A DNA stretch of 64,000 nt from Cohnella cholangitidis (GTDB taxonomy: Bacteria; Bacillota; Bacilli; Paenibacillales; Paenibacillaceae): NCBI RefSeq assembly GCF_014107495.1, contig NZ_CP041969.1, forward strand, positions 5,319,501-5,383,500. Reading direction: 5' to 3'. Shown in pieces: positions 25,031 through 35,995 of this stretch (positions are counted from its first letter, which is position 1; each line of letters opens with the position of its first letter). The notes beneath the pieces are model-generated. The model was not told where the DNA came from. It did not search any database and was given only the letters and a program-made list of their open reading frames with translations. The translations under genes and the position numbers were made by a program.

Positions 25031-28000
25031 ATGCAAAAACTTTCAAATCTTCACATTACTGGAAGTGTCTATTATGGAAATGTAATCTTTGCTGCTGGAT
25101 ACTCGGCCTCTGTTTGTTACAGCGATGACAAGACCAGAGCGTTAATCAATGGTAAAATACATTCTCAAGGAGCAGAATCTGCTCTCACATCAGATGAAGT
25201 ATACTTATTCGGAGATCATCTTTTGATCGGACTGGATGAGCCGGTAACCGTAGACAGAATCATTATCAAATCTTCGGCAGAAGCTGAGATGCCATACAAG
25301 CTAAGGGTTTCATATTCAAATGAATCATTAACATCGGTGATGACGAATCCTTCAAACAGTATTGTTGTTGGTTTTGTCGATGGGTACGATACAAACGGAG
25401 AAACAATAAACATCGATCTGCCGCATTCGATTACTGCACGGAATATATTCATTAGCGCTTGGACCAATGGAATGACTAATGAACCTGGTTTGGTGCCGTG
25501 GTCCGTTTCAGAAATACATCTTTATGAGTATTCAAATAATGAACTCCCGGATATTCCAGCCAATATAGAACCCGGATTTGGTGGGGAAGACTATTTATCA
25601 ATGAGGTGGACTTGGACGTCTAGGAATTCGACCGCTGACATTTACCGTTCTGAGAGTGAATATGGTACATATTTAAAAGTAGGTTCTACATCTGTTGCGG
25701 GCGAAGCTACATACTTGGATAGCGGATTAAGAAAAGGTGCGACTTACTACTATAAATTAAAATCAAAAAATTTTTAGGCGAATCGGACTTTAGTGAAGTC
25801 TTATCGATGGCTACAGCAATAGATGTAACTGATTCAACTGGGGCGATAAAGTTTAAGACTCAGGTTGGTGGACCTTATCACGGTATGCCGCTGTTTGATG
25901 GTAAACCAGAACATCTTGAGGCCTATGTTGATGCATATTTTGCATATACGGGTATAGAAGGTCCGGCTGTTTATGTTACTGGTACACGTAATATTTATGA
26001 ATTGAAGAGAGGAATCAATGCTGGTCGTAATATTCCTGGGGCTTTATCTGCAGAGGATAATGTGCAGGGTGTATCTACTGACTTTCCATCCATGCTGGCA
26101 ATAGGACAATCCTGGAATAAGGATCTTGTTACGAAGATCGGTGATGTCATAGGTCGAGAGAAGATACGCAAATTAAGCTCAAAACAGGGCGTTGCTAACA
26201 TCATGGATTCTACGAGTACGAATAGATCTTCGAAGACAGTTGCCTTTTCTGTTATTACGGATTTGCGTATAAACCCGCTCAGTGGGCGGTTTGATGAGAA
26301 CTATGGAGAGGATCCATATTTGGTTTCCACAATGGTGGATAAGATGGCATCCTCACTTAGCGGAATTAATGATCCAATAAGTAACAACGGTTTTTGGGTC
26401 CGTGCTATTGTTGGAACAAAGCACTTGTCAGTTTATAACTCACAGTGGTATAGGCAATTTGCAAGCAATTATGCAAGTGCCAGAAGTATTTTTGACTACC
26501 ACATCAAGGGGATTGTAAGGGGATTTGAGTCAGGCTCTGTCTCGGGTGCAATGAGCTCATTTGGCCGTACTAACGGTATCCCGAATATAATTAGTTCTTA
26601 TAATATTTTTGCGAATCAACTTGCAAAGTATGGCATGTATACTTCTCCTGATTATGAAGCTGACGAAATATTATTTAGTAGTACAACTAATGGTGCTTTA
26701 AGTAATGGGTACGATTCCAGTTATGCCCCTGGCAGATCGCATAGTACTGTGTTACAGATACTGGCACATACAAATGCAGGAAGGCCGCATAAATATTCTG
26801 AGAGTGACGTAACCGATTTGGTTGATGCGGTTCAGACAGGTCTATATGGCGTAACAGTGTCCGATCTGATTGAGGCCGCACGTCCGCATGTGAAAGCAAT
26901 GGTCAGAGCAGGGTTGTTCAATGAAGTTGATTCTAATGGATTCGCTAATTATTATCCATTTATTAACTGGACAAGAGAAGTGGATACCTCTACCGTTGAT
27001 TACACTTTGCCTGAACACCAAGCTGTTGCTCAGCAAGCTGCACGAGAATCCATTGTGTTATTAAAGAATTACAACAATGCTCTGCCATTAAGTAAAGACG
27101 CAAAAATTCAGTTGACCGGTATTTATGCAAATACTCGGTTCAAAAATCAATATTCTGTATCGAATACACCCTCAGCAAGCGAAACTGTGCGCGATACAGG
27201 GTATACTCCATTACAGGCTATTCTCAAAACAGTTACCGATCCGTCAAATGTAAAGTTTGATACAGGCAATGCCATTTTCGCGTTGAAGGCAGTAAAGAAT
27301 GGTCAGTACGTAAGTACAACAGATGCGGAATCAGGAGATGGTTTGTCTGCTGCTGCTATTGCTCTTGGTATTAACGAGCAGTTTAGTTTTTATGACTGGG
27401 GACAAGAGGGGTTCAGTCTTCAGGCTAAGAGCAACGAATTATGGGTTGCCTACTCCACAAGCACACGAGAAATATCGAATACAGATCGAACGAAGTTGGC
27501 CGTAAATGAAAATACATGGGGCAATGATGATTTGTTTGGCTCTTCTAGTTCATTACCGCCTGTATGGAGAAGCATTAGTAACAGTGATGGAACTCAATCT
27601 TTTATCGTAGACTCATATTCTACGGAGTACTCGGCCGACTTTCCTTACTCCCTCTACGCTAAAGGAAGATATATTAAGGTAGAAGATCATGGGAATCTAA
27701 TGGGGGAAGATAAAACGGTTGGAAATACGTCCAATCTAGCGAATCCCGACGCTTCAACCAAGTTTAATGTTGAGGTGGTAAAAGAATTAGGGGCTGATGC
27801 AGAAGCGTGGGCCGACAGTGATGCCAAATACGCGATCGTATTTGTTGGAGCGAACGTTAAGCATAGCGCCAGTGAAGGAAAAGACAGATCTTCTTTACAA
27901 ATGGGCAATTCAGACTATGAGTTAATAAAAAAAGTAGCGCGTGCATTTAAAAAAGTTGGAAAGAAAACGATAGTAGTCGTTGAAACGAACTTCCCTGTAA

Positions 28001-29181
28001 TTATGGAAGATATACAGAACGATACCAATGTTGATGCCATCGTCTATCAGCCATATGGTGGACAATACGATGGAAAAGCTTTGGCAGAAATATTATTTGG
28101 AGACGTTGCCCCTACAGGTAAATTGACTTCAACATGGTATGCTAATATGGAAGCATTGCCAAGCATCAGCAAATATTCAATACCGGAAGGTTTCACTACA
28201 ACCCTACACCAAATTGATCCGAGGTTCACTAAGGATATGACGAATGCAGATCCAATTGGATCTAGGCTAACGTATCTATATACGGATGCCCAGGTAACCT
28301 ATGAGTTTGGCTATGGCTTAACATATAGTACATTTAGGTACAGTAACTTTAAAGCACCGTCTTCTAACGATGGCAGTCCTTTTAGAGCAAGTGTTAATGT
28401 TCAGAATACTGGTCTTGTTAAAACATCGGAAGTCGTACAACTCTATATCAATAATTCAATATCTGAATATGGGGACGTTACGCCAAATAAATTGTTGGTT
28501 TCATATGAGAAAGTTGAGCTTGAACCAGGCGAATCAAAGAATGTTATATTACATGTTAATCCGATGGATTTTAAGATTTGGGATGTCAACCGAAGTGACT
28601 ATATAGTTGAGACAGGCGAATATCGATTAATGGTGGGTGCTTCATCTACAAAAATTAATTGCACTCGGAGTATTGAAATAGTTGGTGATTCGCTTTTGAC
28701 TTTGGATCCGTTTACTGCATTTAATTTATTTGACCGTTCGTTTAACGCTCATGAAGTTACTTATAACGAAATATCAAAAGTCAGAACTGTAGAAAACTTG
28801 AAGTCAGATAAAGTAGTTGGAGGGTACTACAGTGTTACTTCTAAAGGTGCTGGTTCATGGGTTGCCATTCCTAAAGTAAAGATGGATAATGCGACCGGTG
28901 TGACCGCCAAAGTTGCGTCAATGGCTAATGGAGGTACATTTTCTCTTCATGCGGATTCGCCAGACCATGAGGCATTTGCCACTATTTCAGTTCCAAGCAC
29001 AGAGAAAGTTACGCAACCGATAACATTGGGTACGATTGTGCAAGAACTTGGTTACTTGGATGTAACGTCAAAATTCAACATGGATTTATCAGGCATACAT
29101 GACATTTATGTTGTATTTCATGAACAAGATATACGGGTAGATAACCTTGCATTTTCTTTCAAAGAACAAGCCGAAATGTAG
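25031..29181 (+). CDS. multidomain GH3 family protein, split by a -1 frame change
   Basis: Two frames read as one protein of about 1380 residues. The first (25031-25777) has a discoidin-like domain and a fibronectin type III domain. At A6T5 (25765-25775), just before TAG, it must shift by -1 into the second frame (continuous through 25777 to 29181), which completes the Fn3 domain with GESDFSEVLS. The GH3 barrel follows (DENYGEDPYLV, KHLSVYN), then a C-domain with a fascin-like insert (near nt 27280-27480), the Fn3-like cap (VQLYINNSISEYG) and a C-terminal CBM-like domain. The usual nucleophile motif SDW appears only as SPDYE, so activity is uncertain. There is no signal peptide. Confidence 0.7.
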
Positions 29182-29193
29182 GCTTGTTCTTTT
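29164..29193 (+). terminator. intrinsic terminator of the GH3 locus
   Basis: A perfect 9-bp stem, GAACAAGCC with GGCTTGTTC, spans the stop codon and is followed by TTTT. Confidence 0.88.
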
Positions 29194-29302
29194 ATTAGCC
29201 AGTGAGTAGGGGGGGCGTATTGGAGCTTTTTGTGAATTCGCCTACTTGTTTCGCGTTCGTCTGATTTAGACGTATAACGTTTGCGTGACTAGCCGGTTTG
29301 AG

Positions 29303-29449
29303 GTGATTTACTTCGTGAACGGGTTGGGCGACGTGATCGTTGACGCTGTAATCATTCGCTGCAGCTCGTCGCAGCCGGAGATTGCGGATATCTTGACAGA
29401 AGTCCGATGGATCGAGAACAGAAACGGAGTGGTAAGGGTTGAAGTCTAA
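29303..29449 (+). CDS. possible small protein of 48 residues, unknown
   Basis: A GTG-started frame encodes VIYFVNGLGDVIVDAV and ends in NRNGVVRVEV. Only TTTGAGG lies before it, close to the start. Stops occur in frame just upstream, so it could also be the surviving end of a decayed gene. A structured hairpin follows ten bases later. No family is recognised. Confidence 0.25.
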   Translation: MIYFVNGLGDVIVDAVIIRCSSSQPEIADILTEVRWIENRNGVVRVEV

Positions 29450-29458
29450 GTAAGCAAA

Positions 29459-29505
29459 CAACAGGCAGCTCGGAACCTATTCGTACAGGTTCTGAGTTGC
29501 TGTTG
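29459..29505 (+). terminator. long imperfect hairpin
   Basis: CAACAGGCAGCTCGGAACCT can pair with AGGTTCTGAGTTGCTGTTG with a few mismatches around a seven-base loop. Only a weak T-containing tract (CTTTATG) follows, so terminator function is moderate inference. Confidence 0.5.
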
Positions 29506-29539
29506 CTTTATGAAAAGAGGGTATAGGCAGTGCGGATTG

Positions 29540-29604
29540 GTCGGAAATGTACATTAATCGAGTCGGATCAAGTATAACGGAGCGAATTAATCCCCACGTA
29601 TACT
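29540..29604 (+). promoter_or_regulatory. activator-type promoter 2: GTCGGA direct repeat plus -10 box
   Basis: GTCGGA stands at 29540-29545 and 29562-29567, again 22 bases apart, followed by AAGTATAACGGAG. TATACT at 29599-29604 has exactly the same spacing as in promoter 1. It lies 44 bases before the GTG of the first permease and should drive the importer and GH3/GH50-like operon. Confidence 0.78.
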
Positions 29605-29647
29605 CAATAGTAGACAGAATAAATACACACAATTTGGAGGGGAAATC

Positions 29648-30607
29648 GTGAATCATGTCGATGCCGTAAACAAGGCCAATTTAATTCATAAAAGAAAAAT
29701 AAATAAAAAATGGAAACAGTTCATTCCCGTATATCTATTAGCTTTGCCGGCTTTACTTTATTTGCTGATAAACAACTATTTGCCATTGTACGGAATGCAG
29801 ATTGCTTTCAGGGAACTCGATTATTCCGCTGGTGTATTTGGAGGCCGATTTGTCGGATTCGACAACTTTAAGTTCCTATTCGCGACGGAAGATGCATGGA
29901 TCATGATTCGGAATACGGTGCTATATAATTTGCTATTCATCGTCGTTGGGACAGTTTTGGGATTGACCGTCGCCATTTTGTTTAATGAGATAAAGAATAA
30001 ATTGGCTCGAAAATTCTTTCAATCCGCCGTGTTAATCCCTTACGTTATGTCGATGGTAATCGTAAGTTATATCGGCTATGCGTTTTTAAGTAACGAAACC
30101 GGCTTTATTAACAACTCGATTTTGGAGCCTCTAGGTATTGAACCGGTATCTTGGTATCAGGAATCTAAGTTTTGGCCGTTTATCCTACTGTTTTTTGAGA
30201 ACTGGAAGGGCCTTGGGTTTACAGTGCTGATGAATACAGCGTTCATTATGTCTATCAATGACGAATACTATGAAGCCGCTGAAATCGACTCGGCAACCAA
30301 ATGGCAACAAATCAGATATATTACCTTGCCGTTGTTGAAACCAGTCATTACATTAATGATCATTTTGCAACTTGGAAGAATTTTCTCTTCCGATTTTGGT
30401 CTATTCTATCAGTTGCCGATGAATTCTGGTGCGCTTTATGACGTTACAACAACGATCGATACCTACGCCTTTAGAGCCTTGATGAAGGTTGGCGACGTTA
30501 CGATGTCATCGGCCGTAGGTGTATTTCAATCCGTCGTAGGCTTTGTCTTGTTAGTATCAGCTAACGCTGTTGTTCGGAAATTTAACAAGGATAATTCCCT
30601 ATTTTAA
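29648..30607 (+). CDS. ABC sugar-importer permease, LplB family
   Basis: A 319-residue inner-membrane permease with about six membrane segments, starting with FIPVYLLALPALLYLLI. The cytoplasmic EAA loop that contacts the ATPase reads EAAEIDSATKWQQIRYITLPLL. It begins at GTG 29648 after TTGGAGGGG. It pairs with the next gene to form the channel of an oligosaccharide importer. The ATPase is not encoded nearby and is presumably a shared MsmX-type subunit. The matching binding protein is probably the lipoprotein at 36078. Confidence 0.94.
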   Translation: MNHVDAVNKANLIHKRKINKKWKQFIPVYLLALPALLYLLINNYLPLYGMQIAFRELDYSAGVFGGRFVGFDNFKFLFATEDAWIMIRNTVLYNLLFIVVGTVLGLTVAILFNEIKNKLARKFFQSAVLIPYVMSMVIVSYIGYAFLSNETGFINNSILEPLGIEPVSWYQESKFWPFILLFFENWKGLGFTVLMNTAFIMSINDEYYEAAEIDSATKWQQIRYITLPLLKPVITLMIILQLGRIFSSDFGLFYQLPMNSGALYDVTTTIDTYAFRALMKVGDVTMSSAVGVFQSVVGFVLLVSANAVVRKFNKDNSLF

Positions 30608-30620
30608 GGAGGTGTAAAGA

Positions 30621-31517
30621 TTGACTACCAAAAGATATGCTAACTGGGAATTGAGCGGATATCTAGTGATGAGCATATTAGCTTTTCTCGCGATTGCTCC
30701 GTTTATACTTCTTGTTATTTCTTCTTTCACCGACGAAGTAACGGCAGTCAGGGATGGGTATAGCTTCTTCCCGGAGAAATTCTCGATTGAAGCCTATAAA
30801 TATATAGCAAGTGAATGGGGCACCCTTGGAACAGGGTATATGGTGACTATTTTTGTAACTTGCATCGGAACTTTTGTAGGAGTCACGATAGCAGGATTAC
30901 TAGGGTATGTACTGAGTATTAAAGAGTTGCCTGGTAGATCTATATTGCTTTTCCTGGTCGTTTTTACAATGCTGTTCCATGGGGGGGCTATCGCCACCTA
31001 TATCATTTACACTCAAATCTTTCATCTTAAAAATACGATTTGGGGCTTGATCATACCAGGGCTGCTATTGAATGGCTATTTCGTAATGATGTTCCGTACT
31101 TATTTTGAGAATTCGATTCCTAAAGCGCTTCTTGAATCAGCAAAGCTTGACGGAGCAAGCGAGATCAGAATCTTTTTCAGGATCGTGTTTCCAATATCTA
31201 TGCCGATTGTTGCTACAGTTGGTGTATCTTATGTCCTTATCTATTGGAACGACTGGATCAATGGCATGTACTATCTTACATTCGATAGTAAATTACAATC
31301 CATACAAACGATCTTAAATAACATGAACGAAAACATTAACTTTCTAAAAAATAATGATCTCGGAGAGACCAGTGCAAGGTTACAAACGGTAGAATTGCCT
31401 ACAACCACAGTTCGAATGGCCTTGGCCGTAATCGGCATACTGCCCATATTATGCGTGTTCCCACTTATACAGAAATGGCTCGTTAGAGGAGTTACTATGG
31501 GTGCATTAAAGGAATAA
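30621..31517 (+). CDS. ABC sugar-importer permease, YtcP/AraQ-like
   Basis: The partner permease has 298 residues and six likely membrane segments; its EAA loop reads LLESAKLDGASEIRIFFRIVFPIS. It starts at TTG 30621 eight bases after AAGGAGGTG. The C-terminus ends with WLVRGVTMGALKE, the usual end of this family. The short gap to the preceding gene shows an operon. Confidence 0.94.
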   Translation: MTTKRYANWELSGYLVMSILAFLAIAPFILLVISSFTDEVTAVRDGYSFFPEKFSIEAYKYIASEWGTLGTGYMVTIFVTCIGTFVGVTIAGLLGYVLSIKELPGRSILLFLVVFTMLFHGGAIATYIIYTQIFHLKNTIWGLIIPGLLLNGYFVMMFRTYFENSIPKALLESAKLDGASEIRIFFRIVFPISMPIVATVGVSYVLIYWNDWINGMYYLTFDSKLQSIQTILNNMNENINFLKNNDLGETSARLQTVELPTTTVRMALAVIGILPILCVFPLIQKWLVRGVTMGALKE

Positions 31518-31544
31518 GGGAATAAGTGAAAAAGGAGAAAAAAT

Positions 31545-34379
31545 ATGAACCTTCAGATTACGGAGAAAGGCGCCAACCCCAAAATCGCCCGTTATGCAGC
31601 CACACAGGGAATGGTGCTTCTTGAAAATCGAAATGATGTATTGCCCTTAAGTAGTAAAAAAATTGCACTCTTCGGCGGTGGCGCGCATGTCACGGTGAAA
31701 GGCGGTACCGGTTCTGGTAATGTAACGTCTCCATATGAAATTTCTATCCGCAAAGGGTTCGAGAACGCTGGGTACGTCCTTACTTCCTCTGCATGGCTGG
31801 ATGCTTATGCAGCGTCTTATCAGAAAGCACAAGATGAAGATACGACATTGAGCGAAATTGACAAGATGTGGAGCGGCAAAAGAATACTCGTGCCTGATCC
31901 AGCTTTAACAGAACAGGACATTTCGGCAGCATCTGATGCCGATACGGCCATTTATGTGGTTTCTCGGGTTGCGGGGGAAGGGCATGACAGACAAGCAGTC
32001 CCAGGCGACTATTATTTGACGGATCACGAACTGCACAATCTGAAGATAATAGCGGCATATTTTAAGAACAGTATTGTCGTCCTGAATACATGTGTTATCG
32101 ATACGAAGTTCTTCCAGCAATTCGGTGAGTTGGATGCCATGCTTCTTATGTCCTTAGCCGGGATGGAAAGCGGTAATGCTCTGGTGGATGTACTGAGTGG
32201 GTCGGTCACCCCATCAGGCAAGTTGACAGATACTTGGGCAATCCAATATGAGGACTATCCTGCATATAAAACCTTTGGTAGAAACGCAGGCGACAATAAG
32301 CAGCAAAACTATGAAGAAGGCATTTATGTCGGTTACCGATACTTTGACAGCTTCAATATTACACCTGCATATGAATTTGGATACGGATTATCCTACACCG
32401 AGTTCAGTATCCTCGTGAACAATGTATTTATTACAGATGAACAGATTTCCATAGAAACTACGATAACCAATACTGGCAATAAATATACGGGCAAGGAAGT
32501 CGTACAAATCTATATCTCTGCTCCGGATGGCGAGCTTGAAAAACCCTATCAATCGTTAATTGGTTTCGGAAAGACGAACGAATTGAAGCCGGGCGGAAGT
32601 CAAACCTTAACCATCTCCTTCCCAGTAGCAGAGATGGCTTCATATAGTGAGGCATTGGCTGCATGGGTGCTTGAAGCAGGCGATTATCTGATACGTGTAG
32701 GTCATTCGTCCAGAAATACGAAAGTTGCAGCCATTATCCGTTTGGATGAAACGAAAATTACCGAGCAAGTAAGTAATAGGCTTCCGCTGGATCAGGACTT
32801 TAAAGACAAATCCAGCAAGGAGGTGCTTCCATTTAGCTATGCAACAGAGACGGACGAGATCAAGAATGCGCCTGTACTCAGGTTTGAGGCGGAATCGCTT
32901 ACCATGCGGAATTGTGCTTCCACTGTGGATACATCTTCCGTCACAACCTATTTGACGGAGGGCTCGGACTATCAGTCCCGTTTCAAATCTGGTTCTAGAT
33001 TCGCGAATGATAACTATGTCGAGCGGTTTCAAATTGTACGCCCAAAACCTAACGCCAAGCTCTATGATGTCTACAGCGGGGAAATTACAATGGAGCAGTT
33101 TGTGGCGCAATTCGATTTGCCGGCACTTGCAACTTTGGTTAACGGCCGATTCAGCAATTCAGACTATACAATGGTCTCGGATGAGCCGATTTTGAGTGCG
33201 GCGATAACACCTGGCGGGGCTACCGGGCAGACGACGACGAATTTTGTCCAGTCCCATGGTATTCCGAACAATATTATGCCTGACGGACCTACTGGGCTCC
33301 ATATTCCAATCAACCAATATGGCTGTACAGCCTTTCCGGTTGGAGTCATGCAAGCTCAATCATGGGACGCCGAGTTATGGAGTGAACTCGGTAAAGCCTA
33401 TGGAAAGGAACTACTTGAGAATCAAACGACCATGATTCTCGGGCCGGGTATGAATATCCACAGGGATCCATTGGGTGGTCGAAACTTCGAATACTATTCT
33501 GAGGATCCGCAGTTGACGGGTATTGCTGGAGCGATGTTTACGCTAGGGGTCCAGTCCCATCCTGGAGTTGGGGTTACCATTAAGCATTTCGCTGCTAATG
33601 AACAAGAAACTGAAAGGGCATTCGGAAACAGTTCTGCATCAGAGCGGACTCTAAGGGAGATCTATCTGAAGGGCTTCGAAATAACGGTTAAATCTGCACA
33701 GCCCATGACGGTGATGACAGCTTACAACAAAATCAACGGTGCTCACACCTCCAGCAGCATTGACTTGATAACCCATATTCTTCGCGGCGAATGGGGCTTC
33801 AAAGGATTTGTAATGACCGATTGGTTCACGCAGAGCGATAACGGCCTCGATATGCATGCTGGCAATGACATGATCATGGGAGGGTGGCATATCAGCAAAT
33901 TGATTAATTCTGTAATGGCACCAGAGCCCGTATTTAACGATGACGGAAGCGTGGATGTCACCACGATCTCCCTATACTCAGGCAGGAAAACTGAAACAAT
34001 AGAAAAGTGGAACGCTTTTGTGCCTGGGGCGGATGGCGAGGATTTCTGCTCGACTCTAGTAGCGGTGGAGGTTGAGTTAGGGAGCAAGGTCAAGGACATG
34101 GAGAAACAGAACATCGCAAAGGTTACAAGAAATCAGGATGGGACCAAAACCGTGACTTACCGGGGAACCAGTAAAGACGCGTATACTGCGCTGGGTGATC
34201 TACAGAAATCAGCGATGAACATTTTAAACCTGTTTTTGAAATGCTGGACCGTACGTAATGTTTATAACGCTGAGACCGGATATACGGAAATCCCGATGTT
34301 GCCGTACAGTTCCTTGTTTAGCGACCTCAAAACCTATTTGAAGGTGAGTAAGAATCATGATCGGAGGCCAACAGCATGA
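31545..34379 (+). CDS. GH3 glycoside hydrolase with permuted domain order
   Basis: The 944-residue enzyme carries the GH3 C-domain first (GMVLLENRNDVLPL to YEFGYGLSYTEF, residues 20-290), an Fn3-like domain next (residues 300-400), and the catalytic barrel last, with MPDGPTGLH, GRNFEYYSEDP, KHFAANEQE and nucleophile Asp759 in GFVMTDW. This swapped order is a known GH3 subgroup of cytoplasmic beta-glucosidase-type enzymes. No signal peptide is present. AAAAGGAG precedes ATG 31545, 28 bases after the permease, and its stop overlaps the next start, so it belongs to the importer operon. Confidence 0.9.
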   Translation: MNLQITEKGANPKIARYAATQGMVLLENRNDVLPLSSKKIALFGGGAHVTVKGGTGSGNVTSPYEISIRKGFENAGYVLTSSAWLDAYAASYQKAQDEDTTLSEIDKMWSGKRILVPDPALTEQDISAASDADTAIYVVSRVAGEGHDRQAVPGDYYLTDHELHNLKIIAAYFKNSIVVLNTCVIDTKFFQQFGELDAMLLMSLAGMESGNALVDVLSGSVTPSGKLTDTWAIQYEDYPAYKTFGRNAGDNKQQNYEEGIYVGYRYFDSFNITPAYEFGYGLSYTEFSILVNNVFITDEQISIETTITNTGNKYTGKEVVQIYISAPDGELEKPYQSLIGFGKTNELKPGGSQTLTISFPVAEMASYSEALAAWVLEAGDYLIRVGHSSRNTKVAAIIRLDETKITEQVSNRLPLDQDFKDKSSKEVLPFSYATETDEIKNAPVLRFEAESLTMRNCASTVDTSSVTTYLTEGSDYQSRFKSGSRFANDNYVERFQIVRPKPNAKLYDVYSGEITMEQFVAQFDLPALATLVNGRFSNSDYTMVSDEPILSAAITPGGATGQTTTNFVQSHGIPNNIMPDGPTGLHIPINQYGCTAFPVGVMQAQSWDAELWSELGKAYGKELLENQTTMILGPGMNIHRDPLGGRNFEYYSEDPQLTGIAGAMFTLGVQSHPGVGVTIKHFAANEQETERAFGNSSASERTLREIYLKGFEITVKSAQPMTVMTAYNKINGAHTSSSIDLITHILRGEWGFKGFVMTDWFTQSDNGLDMHAGNDMIMGGWHISKLINSVMAPEPVFNDDGSVDVTTISLYSGRKTETIEKWNAFVPGADGEDFCSTLVAVEVELGSKVKDMEKQNIAKVTRNQDGTKTVTYRGTSKDAYTALGDLQKSAMNILNLFLKCWTVRNVYNAETGYTEIPMLPYSSLFSDLKTYLKVSKNHDRRPTA

Positions 34380-35995
34380 GTTCAGAAAGAGAAGCTTTTC
34401 TTAGAGAATATATGTACACACCGGACTTCCGACCGCAAACTCCTTACGTGCCTTCTTACTTAGAGGCAAGAAAGGCTTTTGGAAATTCAGGTTCCGGATT
34501 AAGTCCCGATCCTTGGGAATGGGCGGAACGGATGCTCGCCGAATTAGAAGAAACCGAAGCCCCTACCCAAGAGTACGAGGTGTTCGTCCCGAACACGGAC
34601 ACTGAGGAATATTGTTTGAATACCAAAGCCATGGTAAGGGAAGAAACTCCGTTTGCTACAAGATCGCTTGAGACAATTAAGGGGTATCGTCCGCCCAGTG
34701 CATTGCTGGAGTTTGATCGTTGGGGAGGACGGATCGATAAATTCTACGGCGCAACGGGCTTCTTTCGGGTTGTGCGCGATGAGGGGCGTTTCTGGATCGT
34801 CGATCCAGATGGACACCCTTGCTATCATACGGCAATATCCCAAGTATCGGCGCATACTTCTCCGAACACCGTGAAGAATGCTGTCGATAATTTCGGAAGC
34901 GTTGAGGGTTGGGCCGACACGGCGACCGAGCGGCTTCGAGAACTGGGTTTCACGGCAGTAGGGATGTGGTCGGACGAATCACTGGTGCATCAATCGAAGA
35001 CACCGATCGGTATCTGTGGAACTGCGTATTTCATTACCACTTATGGCGATCGGAACGGTCTGACGAAGCCATCAGTCGGTCATAAGGTATTCGCGCATAA
35101 TAATGCGATGCCTGTATTCGATCCAATGTTCGAGACGTTCGCTCATGATTATGCACGAGAAGTGACCGCGGAGTTGAAGGGGAAACCCGATGTTGTCGGA
35201 TGGTTTTCTGACAACGAACTGCCGGCCAACCTCAATATGTTGGAGCGGTTTTTAACGCTTGATCCGAATGAGGCATGCAACCGATATTCTCTTGCTGTCG
35301 CTTGGACCTTCTTGAAGCACGAATCCGGACTGGATGATCCTAAGATCGAAGATGCTACTGACGATATTCGCGAACGTTTCCGCGGCGCGGTGTATGATCG
35401 CTATTTCCGCGTTGTCGCTACAGCTCTGAAAGTTGCCGATCCCAATCATCTATATCTGGGATCTAGATTTATGTTTCTCGGACCGCATTTCATGGATGGA
35501 ACCTTGCTCGGGGAAGGCATGATGCGAGCTGCGGGCAGATGGTGTGACGTCATCTCCGTAAATTATTACATGGCTTGGACACCAGACGGGAAAGAAATCG
35601 AGAAGTGGGCGCTGTGGTCGGGAAAACCTTTGATCATTTCAGAATGGTACGCGATGGCATCCGATTCGGGAATGGCAAATGCGACAGGAGCCGGATTCCG
35701 AGTTGCTACGCAGAAAGATCGGGCACGCTTTTATCAGAATTTCGCGCTTTGGCTCGTGGAGTGTCCTTGGTTCGTTGGCTTTCATTGGTTCAAATACAGT
35801 GATAACGACCCGACGGATGCGAATGCTGAGGCTTCGAACTTGAATGGCAACAAAGGCATTGTTACAACGCAGTTCGTAGAGTGGACGGATTTGACTGATG
35901 AGATGATGGAACTAAACGGACAAATATACTCTTTAATTGATTTCTTCGACCGAAGAAATTCGGTACTTGATACAGTCGGAAATGTAAATCTATAA
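34376..35995 (+). CDS. clan GH-A glycoside hydrolase, GH50/agarase-like
   Basis: The 539 residues show an agarase-like barrel: FFRVVRDEGRFWIVDPDGHP before it, acid/base Glu281 in VGWFSDNELP and probable nucleophile Glu423 in PLIISEWYAM, with FHWFKYSD near the end. These motifs resemble GH50-type beta-agarases, but the protein is shorter, has no signal peptide and sits among plant-polysaccharide-type genes, so agar need not be the substrate. It starts at ATG 34376, overlapping the GH3 stop, with GGAGG upstream. Its last codons contain the first repeat of promoter 3. Confidence 0.7.
   Translation: MSSEREAFLREYMYTPDFRPQTPYVPSYLEARKAFGNSGSGLSPDPWEWAERMLAELEETEAPTQEYEVFVPNTDTEEYCLNTKAMVREETPFATRSLETIKGYRPPSALLEFDRWGGRIDKFYGATGFFRVVRDEGRFWIVDPDGHPCYHTAISQVSAHTSPNTVKNAVDNFGSVEGWADTATERLRELGFTAVGMWSDESLVHQSKTPIGICGTAYFITTYGDRNGLTKPSVGHKVFAHNNAMPVFDPMFETFAHDYAREVTAELKGKPDVVGWFSDNELPANLNMLERFLTLDPNEACNRYSLAVAWTFLKHESGLDDPKIEDATDDIRERFRGAVYDRYFRVVATALKVADPNHLYLGSRFMFLGPHFMDGTLLGEGMMRAAGRWCDVISVNYYMAWTPDGKEIEKWALWSGKPLIISEWYAMASDSGMANATGAGFRVATQKDRARFYQNFALWLVECPWFVGFHWFKYSDNDPTDANAEASNLNGNKGIVTTQFVEWTDLTDEMMELNGQIYSLIDFFDRRNSVLDTVGNVNL

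Larger units (their letters stand above)
29194..29647. other. gap between the GH3 locus and the permease operon
   Basis: These 450 bases hold a possible 48-codon reading frame (29303-29449), a long imperfect hairpin (29459-29505) and activator-type promoter 2. The part around 29200-29450 is GC-richer than its surroundings, as if it were a remnant of other DNA. No known family was recognised in it on either strand. Confidence 0.5.

Noticed and set aside
29195..29461. 88-codon minus-strand frame
   Set aside because: No recognisable protein pattern or ribosome-binding site; it overlaps hairpins and the small plus-strand frame.
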